A stretch of 64,000 nucleotides of DNA from Aliidiomarina iranensis (GCF_003987135.1 NZ_PIPJ01000005.1:62001-126000), one strand, 5' to 3'; numbered from the stretch's first letter, positions 1-13,283 are shown. Notes: generated from the letters alone by a model not told the origin. Translations and numbers: made by a program.

Positions 1-23
1 GAAGTAAATAAATGACGTGCCAT
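1..23 (-). CDS. metK: S-adenosylmethionine synthase, N-terminal fragment cut by the window edge
   Basis: Only the first seven codons and part of the eighth lie in the window. They read M-A-R-H-L-F-T on the minus strand, matching the near-invariant MetK start (MAKHLFTS in E. coli). A GGAG-like ribosome site lies just upstream. MetK makes S-adenosylmethionine from methionine and ATP. The call rests on this short peptide together with the MetJ-type operator at 88-103 and the familiar divergent arrangement of metK and tkt in Gammaproteobacteria. The rest of the gene must lie to the left. Confidence 0.8.
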
Positions 24-87
24 AAGTTCTCAATGCTCCAATAATTTGCGCGTATGTTAGCGCATAATCCTGCGTAAATCTAGTTTT

Positions 88-103
88 AGACGTCTATCTG
101 TCT
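88..103 (-). promoter_or_regulatory. MetJ operator (two adjacent met boxes)
   Basis: Two contiguous 8-bp units, AGACGTCT and ATCTGTCT, sit about 65 bp upstream of the metK start codon. The first is a perfect copy of the MetJ met-box consensus and the second matches partly. MetJ dimers bind tandem met boxes with S-adenosylmethionine as co-repressor. The likely target is metK, but tkt begins 170 bp away on the other strand and could also be affected. I see nothing else definite in 104-274 apart from the tkt ribosome binding site (AGGAG). Confidence 0.7.
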
Positions 104-274
104 ATATGCGTTAGCTGCCAAAGGCTCCATCATGCGGAGAAGGCTGCTTTCGTGACGTGCTCTTGTTCACAATACGTGCTTTCAATTTGCGTGAGCTGCC
201 GGAATGATAGACAATACCGCGCACAAGGTTACGCCTTGAGCCCTTCAAATGATCATAAAAGCTAGGAGTTTCTG

Positions 275-2266
275 ATGTCAGATCGCCGCTATTTTGCTAA
301 TGCTATTCGTGCCTTAAGTATGGACGCCGTTCAAGAAGCCAAATCGGGCCACCCCGGTGCACCCATGGGCATGGCGGATATAGCCGAAGTATTGTGGCGA
401 GATTACCTATCGCACAACCCAAGCAACCCAAACTGGGTTAATCGCGATCGCTTCGTGCTCTCGAATGGTCATGGCTCTATGCTGATATATTCTTTATTGC
501 ATTTAACCGGCTATGACGTATCGATTGACGATTTAAAGAGTTTTCGCCAACTGCATTCAAAAACACCAGGGCATCCAGAATACGGTTACACTCCCGGCGT
601 AGAAACCACCACAGGTCCACTTGGCCAAGGTGTTGCCAATGCGGTGGGAATGGCGATTGCTGAAAAAGTATTGGCGGCACAGTTTAATCAAACAAATTTC
701 CCGATTGTTGATCATTACACTTACACCTTCTTAGGCGATGGCTGCTTGATGGAGGGCATTTCGCACGAGGCATGCTCGCTGGCTGGCACTCTTGGCCTCG
801 GAAAATTAATCGCTTTTTATGACGATAATGGCATTTCTATCGATGGCGAGGTAGAAGGTTGGTTTACCGACGACACCGCGAAGCGCTTTGAAAGTTATGG
901 TTGGCAAGTGCTTGCTGATGTTGATGGCCATGATAGCGCTGCCGTAACGAAAGCCATTGAAGCTGCGCGAGCAGAAACGAACAAGCCTACACTTATTTGC
1001 TGCAAAACCGTTATTGGCTTTGGTGCCCCCAATAAGCAAGGCACCGAAAGCTGCCATGGCGCGCCTTTAGGCGATGAAGAAATCGCGGCTACCCGCAAGG
1101 CCTTAGGCTGGGAGCACGGTAAATTTGAAATTCCTGATGATGTGTATACTGCATGGTCAGCATTTGCTAGTGGAGCCGAAGCTGAAGTCGAGTGGAATGA
1201 GCTGTTTGCTGCATACGGCAAAGCTTATCCAGAACTCGCAGCGGAGCTTCTGCGCCGAATGAAGGGTGAATTACCAGCCGATTGGGCTGCCACTTCGCAA
1301 GCTTACATTGAAGAGCTGCAAGCGAATCCAGAAAAAATTGCTACTCGTAAGGCATCGCAAAATACCTTAAATGCCTTTGGCCCTTGTTTACCTGAATTTC
1401 TTGGTGGCTCTGCTGATTTAGCCGGATCGAATCTTACCATTTGGAAGGATTCCAAGCCTTTAACCACAGCCGATTTTTCGGGTAACTACATTTATTATGG
1501 CGTGCGTGAATTCGGTATGTCGGCAATTATGAACGGCATTCAATTACATGGTGGCTTCCGCCCTTATGGCGCAACCTTTCTGATGTTTATGGAATATGCG
1601 CGCAATGCGATTCGCATGGCATCATTAATGAAGCAGCCAGTGATTCATGTTTACACCCATGATTCAATTGGATTGGGTGAAGATGGGCCAACGCACCAAC
1701 CAGTGGAACAACTGGCGAATCTGCGTTTAACGCCGAACTGCGAAAGCTGGCGCCCATGTGATCAAGTAGAATCAGCTGTTGCCTGGCAGGCGGCGGTTGA
1801 GCGCAGTGATGGGCCTACTTGTTTAATATTTACGCGCCAAGGTGTTGCGCAAATGGCACGTGATACGCAGCAACTAAAAGATGTACGCAAAGGCGGCTAT
1901 GTGTTGAAAGATTTTGCTGCTGAGCCGGAGCTGATTTTAATCGCCACGGGCTCTGAAGTGGAACTCGCCATGCAGGCGGCTGAAGCGCTCACCGCTAAAG
2001 GCGAAAAGGTTCGGGTAGTTTCAATGCCTTCAACCTGTGTTTTTGATAAACAAGATAAAGCCTATCGTGATTCGGTATTACCGCCCAGTGTGCGCCGCCG
2101 TGTTGCAGTAGAAGCTGGTATTGCTGATTTCTGGCACAAATACACAGGTTTCGAAGGCGCAGTAGTAGGGATGACCACATTTGGCGAATCGGCGCCTGCA
2201 GATCAGTTGTTTGCACACTTTGGTTTCACGGTAGAAAATGTTGTGGCGGTAGCACAGAACCTTTAA
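275..2266 (+). CDS. tktA: Transketolase
   Basis: This thiamine-diphosphate enzyme moves two-carbon ketol units between sugar phosphates in the non-oxidative pentose phosphate pathway. At 663 residues it has the same length as E. coli TktA. Visible motifs are SGHPGAP at about 24-30, the thiamine-diphosphate motif GDGCLMEG at 154-161 with its downstream DDN at 183-185, and GEDGPTHQP in the pyrimidine-binding domain. The ATG is preceded by AGGAG. It heads a co-directional block with epd, pgk and fba. It supplies erythrose 4-phosphate, the substrate of the next gene product. Assignment is certain; the tktA/tktB distinction has no meaning here. Confidence 0.97.
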   Translation: MSDRRYFANAIRALSMDAVQEAKSGHPGAPMGMADIAEVLWRDYLSHNPSNPNWVNRDRFVLSNGHGSMLIYSLLHLTGYDVSIDDLKSFRQLHSKTPGHPEYGYTPGVETTTGPLGQGVANAVGMAIAEKVLAAQFNQTNFPIVDHYTYTFLGDGCLMEGISHEACSLAGTLGLGKLIAFYDDNGISIDGEVEGWFTDDTAKRFESYGWQVLADVDGHDSAAVTKAIEAARAETNKPTLICCKTVIGFGAPNKQGTESCHGAPLGDEEIAATRKALGWEHGKFEIPDDVYTAWSAFASGAEAEVEWNELFAAYGKAYPELAAELLRRMKGELPADWAATSQAYIEELQANPEKIATRKASQNTLNAFGPCLPEFLGGSADLAGSNLTIWKDSKPLTTADFSGNYIYYGVREFGMSAIMNGIQLHGGFRPYGATFLMFMEYARNAIRMASLMKQPVIHVYTHDSIGLGEDGPTHQPVEQLANLRLTPNCESWRPCDQVESAVAWQAAVERSDGPTCLIFTRQGVAQMARDTQQLKDVRKGGYVLKDFAAEPELILIATGSEVELAMQAAEALTAKGEKVRVVSMPSTCVFDKQDKAYRDSVLPPSVRRRVAVEAGIADFWHKYTGFEGAVVGMTTFGESAPADQLFAHFGFTVENVVAVAQNL

Positions 2267-2325
2267 TGAGTTGAGGCGTATGTATTGCGAGCGTAATGAT
2301 AGCGCTCGTAATCATTGAGGATAAT

Positions 2326-3390
2326 ATGACAGCCAGAAGTAATGTGCTTAAGCAACCGAATCAAGCTGGAAACAAGCCGAAAGTTCGAGTGGCGATAAAC
2401 GGATTTGGCCGCATTGGCCGAAGTGTTGTGCGTGCTTGGTATGAATCTGGCTGGCACCAACAAATTGAGCTGGTTGCGATCAATGAACTAGCATCAAATT
2501 CCGGCATAGCGCACCTGCTGCAGTATGATTCTACTCATGGTAAGTTTGCCGCCAAGGTAACCCTTGAAGGCGATGTTTTACGTGTGGCTGAGCACGATAT
2601 TCAGATCTTACACTGCGCCGAAATTGCCGCACTACCTTGGCAGGAATTAGATATTGATGTGGTTTTAGAGTGCACTGGGGTGTTTGGCAGCCGTGAAGAT
2701 GGCCACGCGCACTTAGAAGCTGGAGCTCGGCGAGTGTTGTTCTCTCATCCGGCTTCACCTGAGGTGGATTTCACTATTATCCAAGGCATTAATCAGAACG
2801 AACTAAAACCGGAGCACCGTATTGTTTCAAACGGATCCTGCACCACAAATTGTATTGTGCCGGTGATAAAAGTGCTCGACGATGCTTTTGGTGTTGATAG
2901 TGGCACCATCACTACCATTCACTCAGCGATGAACGATCAGCAAGTTATTGATGCTTATCATGATAACTTGCGCCTTGCGCGAGCCAGTTCGCAATCTATT
3001 ATTCCGGTAGATACTCGCTTAGCACGCGGAATTGAGCGGATTTTGCCGAAATTTGCTGGCCGCTTTGAAGCCATTGCGGTGCGGGTGCCAACCACGAATG
3101 TTACCGCGATGGATTTGAGTGTTACGTTGCAAAGTGATGTGAATATCGATGCAGTGAATGCCGCATTAAAGGCGGCCGCGGCTAAATCATTACCGGGTAT
3201 TCTCGGCTACACAGAGCTGCCTTTGGTATCTTCAGATTTTAATCACGATCCGCACTCAAGTATTGTGGATGGCACGCAAACCCGAGTAAGCCATAAAAAA
3301 TTAGTAAAAACGTTAAGCTGGTGCGACAACGAATGGGGCTTTGCTAACCGAATGTTAGAATCAGCGAACGATTTGGCCTTGCTAGATTAA
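2326..3390 (+). CDS. epd: D-erythrose-4-phosphate dehydrogenase
   Basis: This NAD-dependent enzyme oxidises erythrose 4-phosphate to 4-phosphoerythronate, the first step toward pyridoxal phosphate. The sequence follows E. coli Epd more closely than Gap[21 protein letters not shown] with catalytic Cys172, [17 protein letters not shown] and the conserved end [14 protein letters not shown]. The Rossmann motif NGFGRIGR lies at 25-32, so the protein has about 17 extra N-terminal residues compared with E. coli. I chose ATG 2326 over 2296 because GAGG ends five bases before it. It lies 59 bp after tkt and 25 bp before pgk, in the classical epd-pgk-fba order. A GapA-like side activity cannot be excluded. 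Confidence 0.92.
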   Translation: MTARSNVLKQPNQAGNKPKVRVAINGFGRIGRSVVRAWYESGWHQQIELVAINELASNSGIAHLLQYDSTHGKFAAKVTLEGDVLRVAEHDIQILHCAEIAALPWQELDIDVVLECTGVFGSREDGHAHLEAGARRVLFSHPASPEVDFTIIQGINQNELKPEHRIVSNGSCTTNCIVPVIKVLDDAFGVDSGTITTIHSAMNDQQVIDAYHDNLRLARASSQSIIPVDTRLARGIERILPKFAGRFEAIAVRVPTTNVTAMDLSVTLQSDVNIDAVNAALKAAAAKSLPGILGYTELPLVSSDFNHDPHSSIVDGTQTRVSHKKLVKTLSWCDNEWGFANRMLESANDLALLD

Positions 3391-3415
3391 TCAGAATGCA
3401 GAAAAGGATTATTTC

Positions 3416-4594
3416 ATGACCATTAAATACATGACCGATATAGATTTGCGTGGCAAACGTGTGCTTATTCGCGAAGATCTCAATGTGCCGATTAAAAATG
3501 GCAAAGTAACCTCAGATGCGCGTTTGCGAGCTGCCTTACCCACGCTAGAGAAAGCCTTGCAGCAGGGCGCAAAAGTGATGGTGATGTCGCATCTTGGACG
3601 GCCAGAAGAAGGCGTTTTTGATGAGGCTTACTCGATGGCGCCAGTAGTGAAGTATTTGGCATCAGCCCTGAAATTTCCGGTACGTTTAGAAACCAATTAT
3701 TTAGATGGTGTAGATGTTGCCGGTGGTGAGCTCGTAGTGTTTGAAAATGTGCGCTTTAACGAAGGTGAAAAGAAAAACGATCCAACACTAGCGAAAAAAA
3801 TGGCTGCGCTCTGTGATGTATTTGTTATGGATGCTTTTGGCACTGCTCATCGCGCCCAAGCTTCTACCTATGGCGTGGCACAATACGCGCCGATCGCCTG
3901 TGCTGGCCCGTTATTGGCCGCCGAACTCGATGCTTTAGGTAAAGCGCTGCATAATCCGAAACGGCCACTGGTAGCTATTGTTGGTGGCTCGAAGGTATCA
4001 ACTAAGTTAATGGTGCTAGATTCCTTAGTGCGGAAAGTTGATCAGCTTATTGTTGGTGGCGGTATAGCGAATACCTTTATCGCGGCAGCGGGCCATGATG
4101 TAGCCAAATCGTTGTACGAAGAAGATTTATTAAAAGAAGCTTCGCGCCTGGCTGAATCGGGCAAAACTCGCGGTGCAGAAATACCGATTCCAACCGATGT
4201 TGTAGTAGGCGATAAGTTCAGTGAAGATGCGAACGCAGTTACTAAGGCGGTAGCTGAGGTTTCTGGCGATGATCAAATTTTTGATATTGGCCCAGAAACT
4301 GCAGAAAAACTGGCGGCTATGCTCGAAAATGCGGGCACCATTTTATGGAATGGCCCGGTAGGTGTGTTTGAATTTGAGAAATTTGCGGCAGGTACAAAGG
4401 TTCTTGCCAATGCAATTGCAAATAGCGAGGCGTTTTCAATCGCCGGTGGTGGTGATACCCTTGCTGCTATTGATAAATATGGCATTGCCGATAAAATCTC
4501 CTATATTTCTACAGGTGGCGGTGCGTTTTTAGAATTCCTAGAGGGCAAGAAATTGCCGGCAGTTGCTATTTTAGAGGCTCGTGGAAGCGAATAA
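3416..4594 (+). CDS. pgk: Phosphoglycerate kinase
   Basis: This enzyme transfers the acyl phosphate of 1,3-bisphosphoglycerate to ADP in glycolysis. At 392 residues it is close to the 387 of E. coli. Visible motifs include the substrate-binding REDLNVP at 19-25, SHLGRPEEG near 58, VGGSKVSTK in the hinge and nucleotide region, NGPVGVFE, and the C-terminal GGGDT loop. An AAAAGGA ribosome site precedes the ATG. It sits between epd and fba with short gaps and is surely co-transcribed with them. Confidence 0.97.
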   Translation: MTIKYMTDIDLRGKRVLIREDLNVPIKNGKVTSDARLRAALPTLEKALQQGAKVMVMSHLGRPEEGVFDEAYSMAPVVKYLASALKFPVRLETNYLDGVDVAGGELVVFENVRFNEGEKKNDPTLAKKMAALCDVFVMDAFGTAHRAQASTYGVAQYAPIACAGPLLAAELDALGKALHNPKRPLVAIVGGSKVSTKLMVLDSLVRKVDQLIVGGGIANTFIAAAGHDVAKSLYEEDLLKEASRLAESGKTRGAEIPIPTDVVVGDKFSEDANAVTKAVAEVSGDDQIFDIGPETAEKLAAMLENAGTILWNGPVGVFEFEKFAAGTKVLANAIANSEAFSIAGGGDTLAAIDKYGIADKISYISTGGGAFLEFLEGKKLPAVAILEARGSE

Positions 4595-4629
4595 TTAAAA
4601 TTAATGGATAAAGTTTAGGAGTGAATTAA

Positions 4630-5694
4630 ATGGCTTTAATTTCAATGCGGCAAATGCTCGATCACGCAGCCGAATTCGGTTATGGCGTGCCTGCGTTCAA
4701 CGTAAATAACTTAGAACAAATGCGTGCAATTATGATGGCAGCTGATGATACCGATAGCCCGGTAATTGTTCAGGCATCAGCTGGCGCTCGTAAATATGCA
4801 GGTGCCCCGTTTTTACGCCACCTCATTTTGGCGGCTGTGGAAGAATTTCCGCATATCCCTGTAGTAATGCACCAAGACCACGGCACTTCGCCAGCGATTT
4901 GCCAGCGCTCGATTCAACTGGGCTTTAGCTCGGTTATGATGGATGGTTCTTTGCGTGAAGATGGCAAAACCCCGGCCGATTACGATTACAACCTAGATGT
5001 AACTCGCCGAGTTGTGGAAATGGCCCACGCTTGTGGTGTTTCGGTAGAAGGCGAATTAGGTTGTTTGGGTTCATTAGAAACCGGCCAAGCCGGTGAAGAA
5101 GATGGCGTAGGTGCCGAAGGTACGTTAAGCCACGATCAACTGTTAACTGATCCTGAAGAAGCGGCTGATTTCGTGAAGAAAACGCAAGTAGATGCGCTCG
5201 CTATTGCGTGTGGAACATCTCATGGCGCGTATAAATTTACGCGGCCACCCACAGGCGATATTCTAGCCATTGATCGCATCAAAGACATTCATGCTCGTAT
5301 CCCTGATACGCACCTTGTAATGCATGGCAGTTCTTCCGTGCCACAAGAGTGGCTTGCGGTTATCAACGAATTTGGTGGTGAAATTCCGGAAACTTATGGT
5401 GTGCCGGTAGAACAAATTCAGGAAGGTATCCGCTACGGTGTTCGTAAAGTAAATATCGATACCGATCTGCGTTTAGCTTCAACCGGAGCTGTACGTAAGT
5501 TCTTGGCCGAAAATAAGGCTGAGTTTGATCCGCGTAAATATTTGCAAGCATCTACTAAAGCGATGTATGAGATTTGTAAGGCTCGCTATGAAGCCTTTGG
5601 AACTGCAGGTAATGCCAGTAAAATCAAGCCTGTATCATTAGAAGAAATGTTTATGCGTTATGAGCGTGGTGAGCTAGCTGCCACAATCAAATAA
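4630..5694 (+). CDS. fba: Class II fructose-bisphosphate aldolase (Calvin-type subfamily)
   Basis: This zinc-dependent aldolase interconverts fructose 1,6-bisphosphate and the two triose phosphates. The 354-residue sequence shows VPAFNVNN, the metal-binding MHQDHG at about 80-85, [28 protein letters not shown] and [11 protein letters not shown]. These are features of the subtype common in Gammaproteobacteria lacking or complementing E. coli-type FbaA. GGAG lies just ahead of the ATG. It is the last gene of the tkt-epd-pgk-fba block and is closed by a strong terminator at 5723-5757. Confidence 0.95.
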   Translation: MALISMRQMLDHAAEFGYGVPAFNVNNLEQMRAIMMAADDTDSPVIVQASAGARKYAGAPFLRHLILAAVEEFPHIPVVMHQDHGTSPAICQRSIQLGFSSVMMDGSLREDGKTPADYDYNLDVTRRVVEMAHACGVSVEGELGCLGSLETGQAGEEDGVGAEGTLSHDQLLTDPEEAADFVKKTQVDALAIACGTSHGAYKFTRPPTGDILAIDRIKDIHARIPDTHLVMHGSSSVPQEWLAVINEFGGEIPETYGVPVEQIQEGIRYGVRKVNIDTDLRLASTGAVRKFLAENKAEFDPRKYLQASTKAMYEICKARYEAFGTAGNASKIKPVSLEEMFMRYERGELAATIK

Positions 5695-5722
5695 GCCTTT
5701 AGAAAACAACCTAGGCTATATA

Positions 5723-5757
5723 AAAAACCATCGGTAAAGTATTTGCCGATGGTTTTT
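5723..5757 (+). terminator. Rho-independent terminator after fba
   Basis: A 12-bp perfect stem (arms at 5723-5734 and 5746-5757, AAAAACCATCGG and its complement) with an 11-nt loop ends in a run of T. It lies 29 bp after the fba stop codon. Confidence 0.9.
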
Positions 5758-5900
5758 GCATTTTAGGGTACGAAATCTGGCTAGATTCCGTTAAAATACA
5801 AATATTCGGTGTTGTGCAAAAGCTGCGTAGCGAATAAAAACATCAAAATCACGCAAAAGATCGAAACCGCGTAGGAAATCGATCACAAAAAGGAGGCCCT

Positions 5901-6686
5901 GTGCGCCTAAAAATTATAGGACTCGCCTTGCTAGGGTATTCGGGGATGGCATCATCATCAACTTTCATGTTTGATGATATTCAAGATGTGGATCCAGCCA
6001 AACAAGATGGTAAATGGCGTGCTACCGCTGAACTCGGCGTTCTGGTGCGTACCGGTAACACCGATTCGCAATCTTGGAAAAGTAAACTTGATTTGCAACG
6101 TGACACCGAAGTTTGGCGAAATCGTGCAGTGATTGATTACTATCTGCAAGAACGGGATAGCGAAGATGGTACAACGGTAAAAGACGCCGACCGCTTGTTT
6201 CTCTCTGCGCAGGGCAACCGAAAATTTGATGCCGGAAGCCATTCTTCGTTCTTTCTTTATGGCTCCTATGAAGACGACGCATTAAACAGTTTTGAATATC
6301 AATCCACAGTGGCAGCGGGTTACGGTGCTCGTGTTGATTTCAATGAGAGCATGTTCACTGATTTTGAAATAGGTCCGGGTTATGCCTACGATAAGCGGCG
6401 TGATACGGGTGAAACCGAAGGCAGCTTTATTGTTCGTGCGGCGGCCAACTATGATTGGCAAATCAGCGAAACGGCGCGATTTACGCAGTTAGTATCAACG
6501 GAAGTAGGTAACGATAATACGCGCTCTCGGGCAGTGAGCGCACTTACAGCGAACTTGAACTCACGCTTAGCAATGCGCCTTACCTTAACGCTAACACACA
6601 ACTCAACGGTGTATGAACAAGCGAGCGGTAGAATACCTGACAAGCTTGATACAGAAACCGCGGTAACACTGGTTTACACTTTTTAA
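5901..6686 (+). CDS. DUF481 family outer-membrane protein
   Basis: This 261-residue protein starts at GTG after a perfect AGGAGG. It begins with a signal peptide (hydrophobic stretch at about 3-18, ending around MASSS). The rest alternates polar and aromatic residues, as in a beta-barrel: LGVLVRTGNTDSQSW, DRLFLSAQGNRKF, FFLYGSYEDDAL, and a C-terminal LTLTLTHNSTVYEQ...VTLVYTF ending in Phe. This is the pattern of DUF481 (YdiY-like) proteins, whose function is unknown. It stands alone between two terminators, so it is probably a single-gene unit. Family call is fairly firm; no function is implied. Confidence 0.8.
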   Translation: MRLKIIGLALLGYSGMASSSTFMFDDIQDVDPAKQDGKWRATAELGVLVRTGNTDSQSWKSKLDLQRDTEVWRNRAVIDYYLQERDSEDGTTVKDADRLFLSAQGNRKFDAGSHSSFFLYGSYEDDALNSFEYQSTVAAGYGARVDFNESMFTDFEIGPGYAYDKRRDTGETEGSFIVRAAANYDWQISETARFTQLVSTEVGNDNTRSRAVSALTANLNSRLAMRLTLTLTHNSTVYEQASGRIPDKLDTETAVTLVYTF

Positions 6687-6714
6687 GTAAGCATTGAAGC
6701 CACCACAAGTATTT

Positions 6715-6740
6715 GCCCGGAAGTTTCTTCCGGGCTTTTT
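6715..6740 (+). terminator. Rho-independent terminator after the DUF481 gene
   Basis: A 9-bp perfect stem, GCCCGGAAG and its complement, with a 3-nt loop is followed by five T. Confidence 0.92.
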
Positions 6741-6819
6741 CGAATATATCTACAGAGATTTTTAAAACCTTACTTTTGAAGCTTTTATTTTAGAGAATTA
6801 AATAGGTGCCGTGCACATC

Positions 6820-8995
<2,176 letters not shown>

Positions 8996-9012
8996 ATAAA
9001 TTGATCTTGGGC

Positions 9013-9041
9013 TTTACACGAGGCTCAAGGTTGTTTAGAAT
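9013..9041 (+). promoter_or_regulatory. Sigma-70 promoter for rpsU-dnaG-rpoD
   Basis: TTTACA at 9013-9018 and TAGAAT at 9036-9041 are separated by exactly 17 bp, each one mismatch from consensus. The predicted start is about 65 bp upstream of the rpsU ATG. Confidence 0.65.
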
Positions 9042-9114
9042 TCAGCACCAATTTTATCCGGCACGGTCAATAACTGGCCTGCGTACTAACGAATTTTTTT
9101 GAGGTGATCGGTTA

Positions 9115-9330
9115 ATGCCAGTAGTTAAACTAAAAGAAAACGAGCCATTTGACGTCGCTTTGCGCCGTTTCAAGCGTTCTTGCGAAAAAGCAGGTGTTTT
9201 ATCTGAAGTTCGTAGCCGCGAATTTTATGAAAAGCCAACTGCAGAGCGCAAGCGCAAGAAAGCTGCAGCAGTGAAGCGTCACGCCAAGAAATTGTCTCGT
9301 GAAAACGCTCGCCGCACCCGTCTTTATTAA
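9115..9330 (+). CDS. rpsU: 30S ribosomal protein bS21
   Basis: This small basic protein of the 30S subunit helps recruit mRNA during initiation. It has the standard 71 residues: [21 protein letters not shown] at the start and the Lys/Arg-rich [17 protein letters not shown] tail. A GAGGTGA ribosome site precedes the ATG. It is the first gene of the classical macromolecular synthesis operon with dnaG and rpoD. A terminator hairpin at 9475-9503 lies between it and dnaG and probably lowers downstream expression. Confidence 0.98.
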   Translation: MPVVKLKENEPFDVALRRFKRSCEKAGVLSEVRSREFYEKPTAERKRKKAAAVKRHAKKLSRENARRTRLY

Positions 9331-9474
9331 TTAGAAAAATAAATTAATAAAGCATCACGATTTCGTGCAGCTCTTGCTAGTGAGATGTTCGTTTGCAAAC
9401 AACAGTTTTGAAAACGAAAGGCTAAAAGCCTTGTTTCGATAAACTTGAAATGCAGTGAGCGCCAGAATCGAAAT

Positions 9475-9503
9475 AAAAAAACCGTGCCTCGCACGGTTTT
9501 TTT
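9475..9503 (+). terminator. Terminator-like hairpin between rpsU and dnaG
   Basis: The stem AAAAACCGTGC / GCACGGTTTTT has a 3-nt loop and is followed by a T run. An internal terminator at this place is known from the E. coli rpsU-dnaG-rpoD operon, where it keeps primase low. Partial read-through is the natural inference here. The 259-bp rpsU-dnaG gap holds nothing else I recognise. Confidence 0.88.
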
Positions 9504-9589
9504 ATGGTTTATAGATATGGCTAATAGAATTACCAAGCCGTGCACAAAACGGGTTTTCTTCAGCGCATTAGCAGAGTACATTAATAGCC

Positions 9590-11338
9590 ATGGCCGGATT
9601 AATTCCCAAAGACTTTATTCAAGATCTCGTTGCCCGCGCGGACATTGTGAGTGTGGTAGAAAGCCGTGTGCGCTTGAAAAAAGCCGGCCGAAACTACCAA
9701 GCGTGCTGCCCCTTCCATAATGAAAAAACACCCTCATTTTCCGTAGCCCCAGATAAGCAGTTTTATCACTGTTTCGGTTGCGGTATGCATGGAAATGCGC
9801 TTGATTTCATTATGGAATATGATGGATTAGAGTTTCCTGATGCGGTTGAAGAGCTTGCCGGAATGCTCGGTTTAGATGTACCAAGGGAAACTCGGCCGGG
9901 AAGCAAACCGGCACGTGATAAAGCAGAAATAGAAGATGATTTTGCGCTTATGGAAGCCTGCGCAAAGTTCTTCGCTCGCCAATTAAAAGAAAGCCCAGAT
10001 CGAGAAAAAGTGATTCGCTACCTTAAAGGCCGTGGCTTGAGCGGTGAGGTAGTTCGTGATTTCGGTATTGGTTACGCGCCAAAAGAGTGGGATGCCGTAT
10101 TGCGGAAATTTGGCGAAAACCGCAAGCAACAAGATCAGTTGTTAGCGCTAAAAATGATCACCGAGAACGAACGGGGTAAGCGTTTCGATTTTTTCCGTGA
10201 TCGCATTATGTTTCCAATTCGAGATCGCCGTGGCCGCGTGGTTGGCTTTGGTGGCCGGGTGATTGAAAAGAGCGAACCGAAATATTTGAACTCACCGGAA
10301 ACCCGGCTGTTTCACAAAGGCCGCGAGCTATATGGTTTCTTCGAGATGCGCAAGCAGCACAAGGATCTCGAGCGGGTAATCATTGTTGAAGGTTATATGG
10401 ATGTTGTTGCTTTGGCGCAACATGGTGTTACCAATGCCGTTGCCGCATTGGGCACTGCGGCAACAACGGATCATTTACAGCTACTTTTCCGGCAATCGAA
10501 ACAAGTTGTGTGCTGTTTTGATGGCGATAGAGCCGGGCGAGATGCTGCCTGGCGGGCACTGGAAAATGCCTTATCGCTGCTCCGAGATGGTACTGATTTA
10601 CGCTTCCTCTTTTTACCAGATGGCGAAGACCCCGATACTATCGTACGAGCTGAGGGTGCTGAAGGCTTTAATCAGCGTGTTGAGCAGGCGATGTCCTTTC
10701 GCGATTACTTCTTTGAGCATTTAACCAGTAGTGTAGATATTCGAACAGATGCTGGAAAATCAGAAATGATCGCCAAAGGCCGGGAATTAATCGGCCGCGT
10801 AGCCAGCGATTTTTATCGCAGTATGTTAATGGAAGAACTAGCGAAACGTTTAAGTAGAACAGTGCAAGAACTTGAAAAATTGGTACCTAGCCCCAATACT
10901 TCAGGGAGTGAGAAAAAGAAAGGGGCTGAAGGCCCGAAGTTAACACCAGTAACTCGAGCAATTGGGTTACTCGTACAACATCCCGAGTTAGGCCGCAGTA
11001 TTCCGGTACATAACGAGCTTGAAAATCTTAACATGCAAGGCATTAAGATATTTATGGGCTTACATCGGCAAACATGCGAGCAACAACTCTCGAGTGCGCA
11101 AGTGTTAGAAGCATGGCGTGGCACACGCTTTGAAGAGAGCTTGCGACAATTGGCGCGGTGGGAGCATCAAGTAACCGAAGAAAATTTAGAACGTGAATTT
11201 TCCGAAACTTATATGTTTCTTATCGATCGCTATCTAGAACAGCGCTATGAAGAATTAAAAGCACTACCCGCAGCCGAAATGACAAAAGAGCGATTACACG
11301 AGTTGAATGAACTTGTACGTATGATGAAGCGTAGTTAA
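9590..11338 (+). CDS. dnaG: DNA primase
   Basis: DnaG makes the RNA primers for DNA replication. The 582-residue protein starts MAGLIPKDFIQDLVARADIV like E. coli DnaG. It has the N-terminal zinc ribbon (CCPFHNEKTPSF...YHCFGC, about 41-65), then the TOPRIM core with IIVEGYMDVVAL (about 264-275) and CCFDGDRAGRDAAWRAL (about 305-321). It ends in a less conserved DnaB-binding domain. The ribosome site is weak, in keeping with low primase synthesis. It sits between the internal terminator and rpoD. Confidence 0.97.
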   Translation: MAGLIPKDFIQDLVARADIVSVVESRVRLKKAGRNYQACCPFHNEKTPSFSVAPDKQFYHCFGCGMHGNALDFIMEYDGLEFPDAVEELAGMLGLDVPRETRPGSKPARDKAEIEDDFALMEACAKFFARQLKESPDREKVIRYLKGRGLSGEVVRDFGIGYAPKEWDAVLRKFGENRKQQDQLLALKMITENERGKRFDFFRDRIMFPIRDRRGRVVGFGGRVIEKSEPKYLNSPETRLFHKGRELYGFFEMRKQHKDLERVIIVEGYMDVVALAQHGVTNAVAALGTAATTDHLQLLFRQSKQVVCCFDGDRAGRDAAWRALENALSLLRDGTDLRFLFLPDGEDPDTIVRAEGAEGFNQRVEQAMSFRDYFFEHLTSSVDIRTDAGKSEMIAKGRELIGRVASDFYRSMLMEELAKRLSRTVQELEKLVPSPNTSGSEKKKGAEGPKLTPVTRAIGLLVQHPELGRSIPVHNELENLNMQGIKIFMGLHRQTCEQQLSSAQVLEAWRGTRFEESLRQLARWEHQVTEENLEREFSETYMFLIDRYLEQRYEELKALPAAEMTKERLHELNELVRMMKRS

Positions 11339-11366
11339 AACTAAACTGGTTGAATCATGCTCTTTT

Positions 11367-11375
11367 TGTTATAAT
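11367..11375 (+). promoter_or_regulatory. Extended -10 promoter for rpoD
   Basis: TGTTATAAT is a perfect extended -10 element (TG, one base, TATAAT) in the dnaG-rpoD gap. No good -35 is visible at the proper distance. It would give rpoD its own transcript, independent of primase. Confidence 0.5.
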
Positions 11376-11428
11376 GAGCGGCTATTCCGCACTAATTTGA
11401 AATCGTTTTTACTGAGGTGAACGCCCGT

Positions 11429-13261
11429 ATGCAGACTCGTCAGTCGCTACTTAAATTGCTTATTGCAAAAGGTAAGGAGCAAGGTTACTTAACCTTCGCT
11501 GAAGTTAACGACCACCTACCACAGGACATCGTTGATTCGGATCAGATCGAAGATATCATTCGAATGATCAACGATATGGGTATCAAGGTGTTCGAAACCG
11601 CCCCTGATGCTGATGATCTGATGATGAGCGAAGATGCCGCCGATGAAGATGCAGCTGAAGAAGCTGCGGCAGCGCTAGCTACTGTAGAAAGTGAAATTGG
11701 CCGTACCACCGATCCAGTTCGCATGTACATGCGTGAAATGGGTACTGTTGAGCTTCTTACGCGCGAGGGCGAGATTGTTATTGCCAAGCGTATCGAAGAA
11801 GGTATCAACCAAGTTCAATGTTCGGTGGCTGAATACCCTGAAGCGATCAATTTTCTATTGGAGCAATGGGATGCGTACGAAGCAGAGCAGATTCGTTTAA
11901 CTGAAATCATTTCTGGCTTTATCGATCCGAACGAAGTGGAAGAAGCGCCGGTTAGCGCCACACACATTGGCTCTGAATTGAGCGATGATCAGCTTGAAGA
12001 TGCTGATGACGACGATGATGACGAAGACGATGAAGAATCAAACGACACGGGTGTTGACCCGGAAGAAGCGCGGGAAAAATTCACCGAGTTGCGTGCGCAA
12101 TACGAAGCCACGCGCGATGCCATAAAAACCTATGGCCGTGGCGATGATAAAACCACAGCAGAAATTGAGAAACTTAGTGAATTGTTTAAGCACTTCCGCT
12201 TAGTTCCAAAACAGTTTGATCGCCTTGTAAAAGATATGCGCGAGATGATGGACCGCGTGCGTGTGCAAGAGCGTTTGATCATGAAGCTATGCTTAGAGCA
12301 AGCGAAATTGCCGAAGCGCACTTTCGTGCAAGCATTCGCTGGCAACGAAACTTCAATGAGCTGGTTCGATGATGTTATTGCCAAAGAAAAGAAGTATGCC
12401 GAGGCGTTAGAAGAACACCGTGAAGAGGTAGCGCGGTGCTCCGGCAAGTTGCGTGCTATTGCTGAAGAAACGGGCTTATCCATAGCAAAAGTAAAAGATA
12501 TCAACCGCCGTATGTCGATCGGTGAAGCAAAAGCTCGCCGAGCGAAGAAAGAAATGGTGGAAGCGAACTTGCGTTTGGTAATTTCAATTGCGAAAAAGTA
12601 TACCAACCGTGGTTTGCAATTCTTGGATTTGATTCAAGAAGGTAATATCGGTTTGATGAAAGCGGTAGATAAATTCGAATATCGCCGTGGTTATAAATTC
12701 TCAACTTACGCTACTTGGTGGATTCGTCAGGCTATCACCCGCTCAATCGCCGACCAAGCCCGCACCATTCGTATTCCGGTGCACATGATTGAAACGATCA
12801 ACAAATTGAATCGTATTTCGCGGCAAATGCTGCAAGAAATGGGCCGTGAACCGCAGCCAGAAGAATTGGCTGAACGTATGATGATGCCTGAAGATAAGAT
12901 TCGCAAGGTATTGAAAATTGCCAAAGAGCCGATTTCCATGGAAACACCGATTGGTGATGATGAAGATTCGCATTTAGGTGATTTCATCGAAGATACCACG
13001 CTTGATCTTCCAGTTGATGCAGCAACATCAGAAAGTTTGATGAATGCCGTGCGCGAGGTTCTCGGTGGTTTAACGGCTCGTGAAGCTAAAGTTTTGCGGA
13101 TGCGTTTCGGTATCGATATGAATACCGATCACACCCTTGAAGAAGTAGGCAAACAGTTTGATGTAACCCGTGAGCGGATTCGTCAAATCGAAGCCAAAGC
13201 ATTACGTAAGTTGCGCCACCCAAGCCGCAGCGAGCAGCTGAAAAGCTTCTTGGACGATTAA
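11429..13261 (+). CDS. rpoD: RNA polymerase primary sigma factor (sigma-70)
   Basis: RpoD directs RNA polymerase to housekeeping promoters. It has 610 residues from ATG 11429. The GTG at 11417 lies within the GAGGTGA ribosome site itself and so is not the start. Region 1.1 ([16 protein letters not shown]...) opens the protein, followed by a non-conserved region with an acidic run near residues 192-206. Then come region 2 ([55 protein letters not shown]), region 3, and region 4 with the helix-turn-helix [31 protein letters not shown]. It is the last gene of the rpsU operon. Confidence 0.98.
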   Translation: MQTRQSLLKLLIAKGKEQGYLTFAEVNDHLPQDIVDSDQIEDIIRMINDMGIKVFETAPDADDLMMSEDAADEDAAEEAAAALATVESEIGRTTDPVRMYMREMGTVELLTREGEIVIAKRIEEGINQVQCSVAEYPEAINFLLEQWDAYEAEQIRLTEIISGFIDPNEVEEAPVSATHIGSELSDDQLEDADDDDDDEDDEESNDTGVDPEEAREKFTELRAQYEATRDAIKTYGRGDDKTTAEIEKLSELFKHFRLVPKQFDRLVKDMREMMDRVRVQERLIMKLCLEQAKLPKRTFVQAFAGNETSMSWFDDVIAKEKKYAEALEEHREEVARCSGKLRAIAEETGLSIAKVKDINRRMSIGEAKARRAKKEMVEANLRLVISIAKKYTNRGLQFLDLIQEGNIGLMKAVDKFEYRRGYKFSTYATWWIRQAITRSIADQARTIRIPVHMIETINKLNRISRQMLQEMGREPQPEELAERMMMPEDKIRKVLKIAKEPISMETPIGDDEDSHLGDFIEDTTLDLPVDAATSESLMNAVREVLGGLTAREAKVLRMRFGIDMNTDHTLEEVGKQFDVTRERIRQIEAKALRKLRHPSRSEQLKSFLDD

Positions 13262-13283
13262 ATAAAGCGTATTTTAGATAGCT

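Noticed and set aside
9445-9720. 91-codon frame between rpsU and dnaG
   Set aside because: It runs through a terminator hairpin and into dnaG in another frame; composition and position mark it as spurious.
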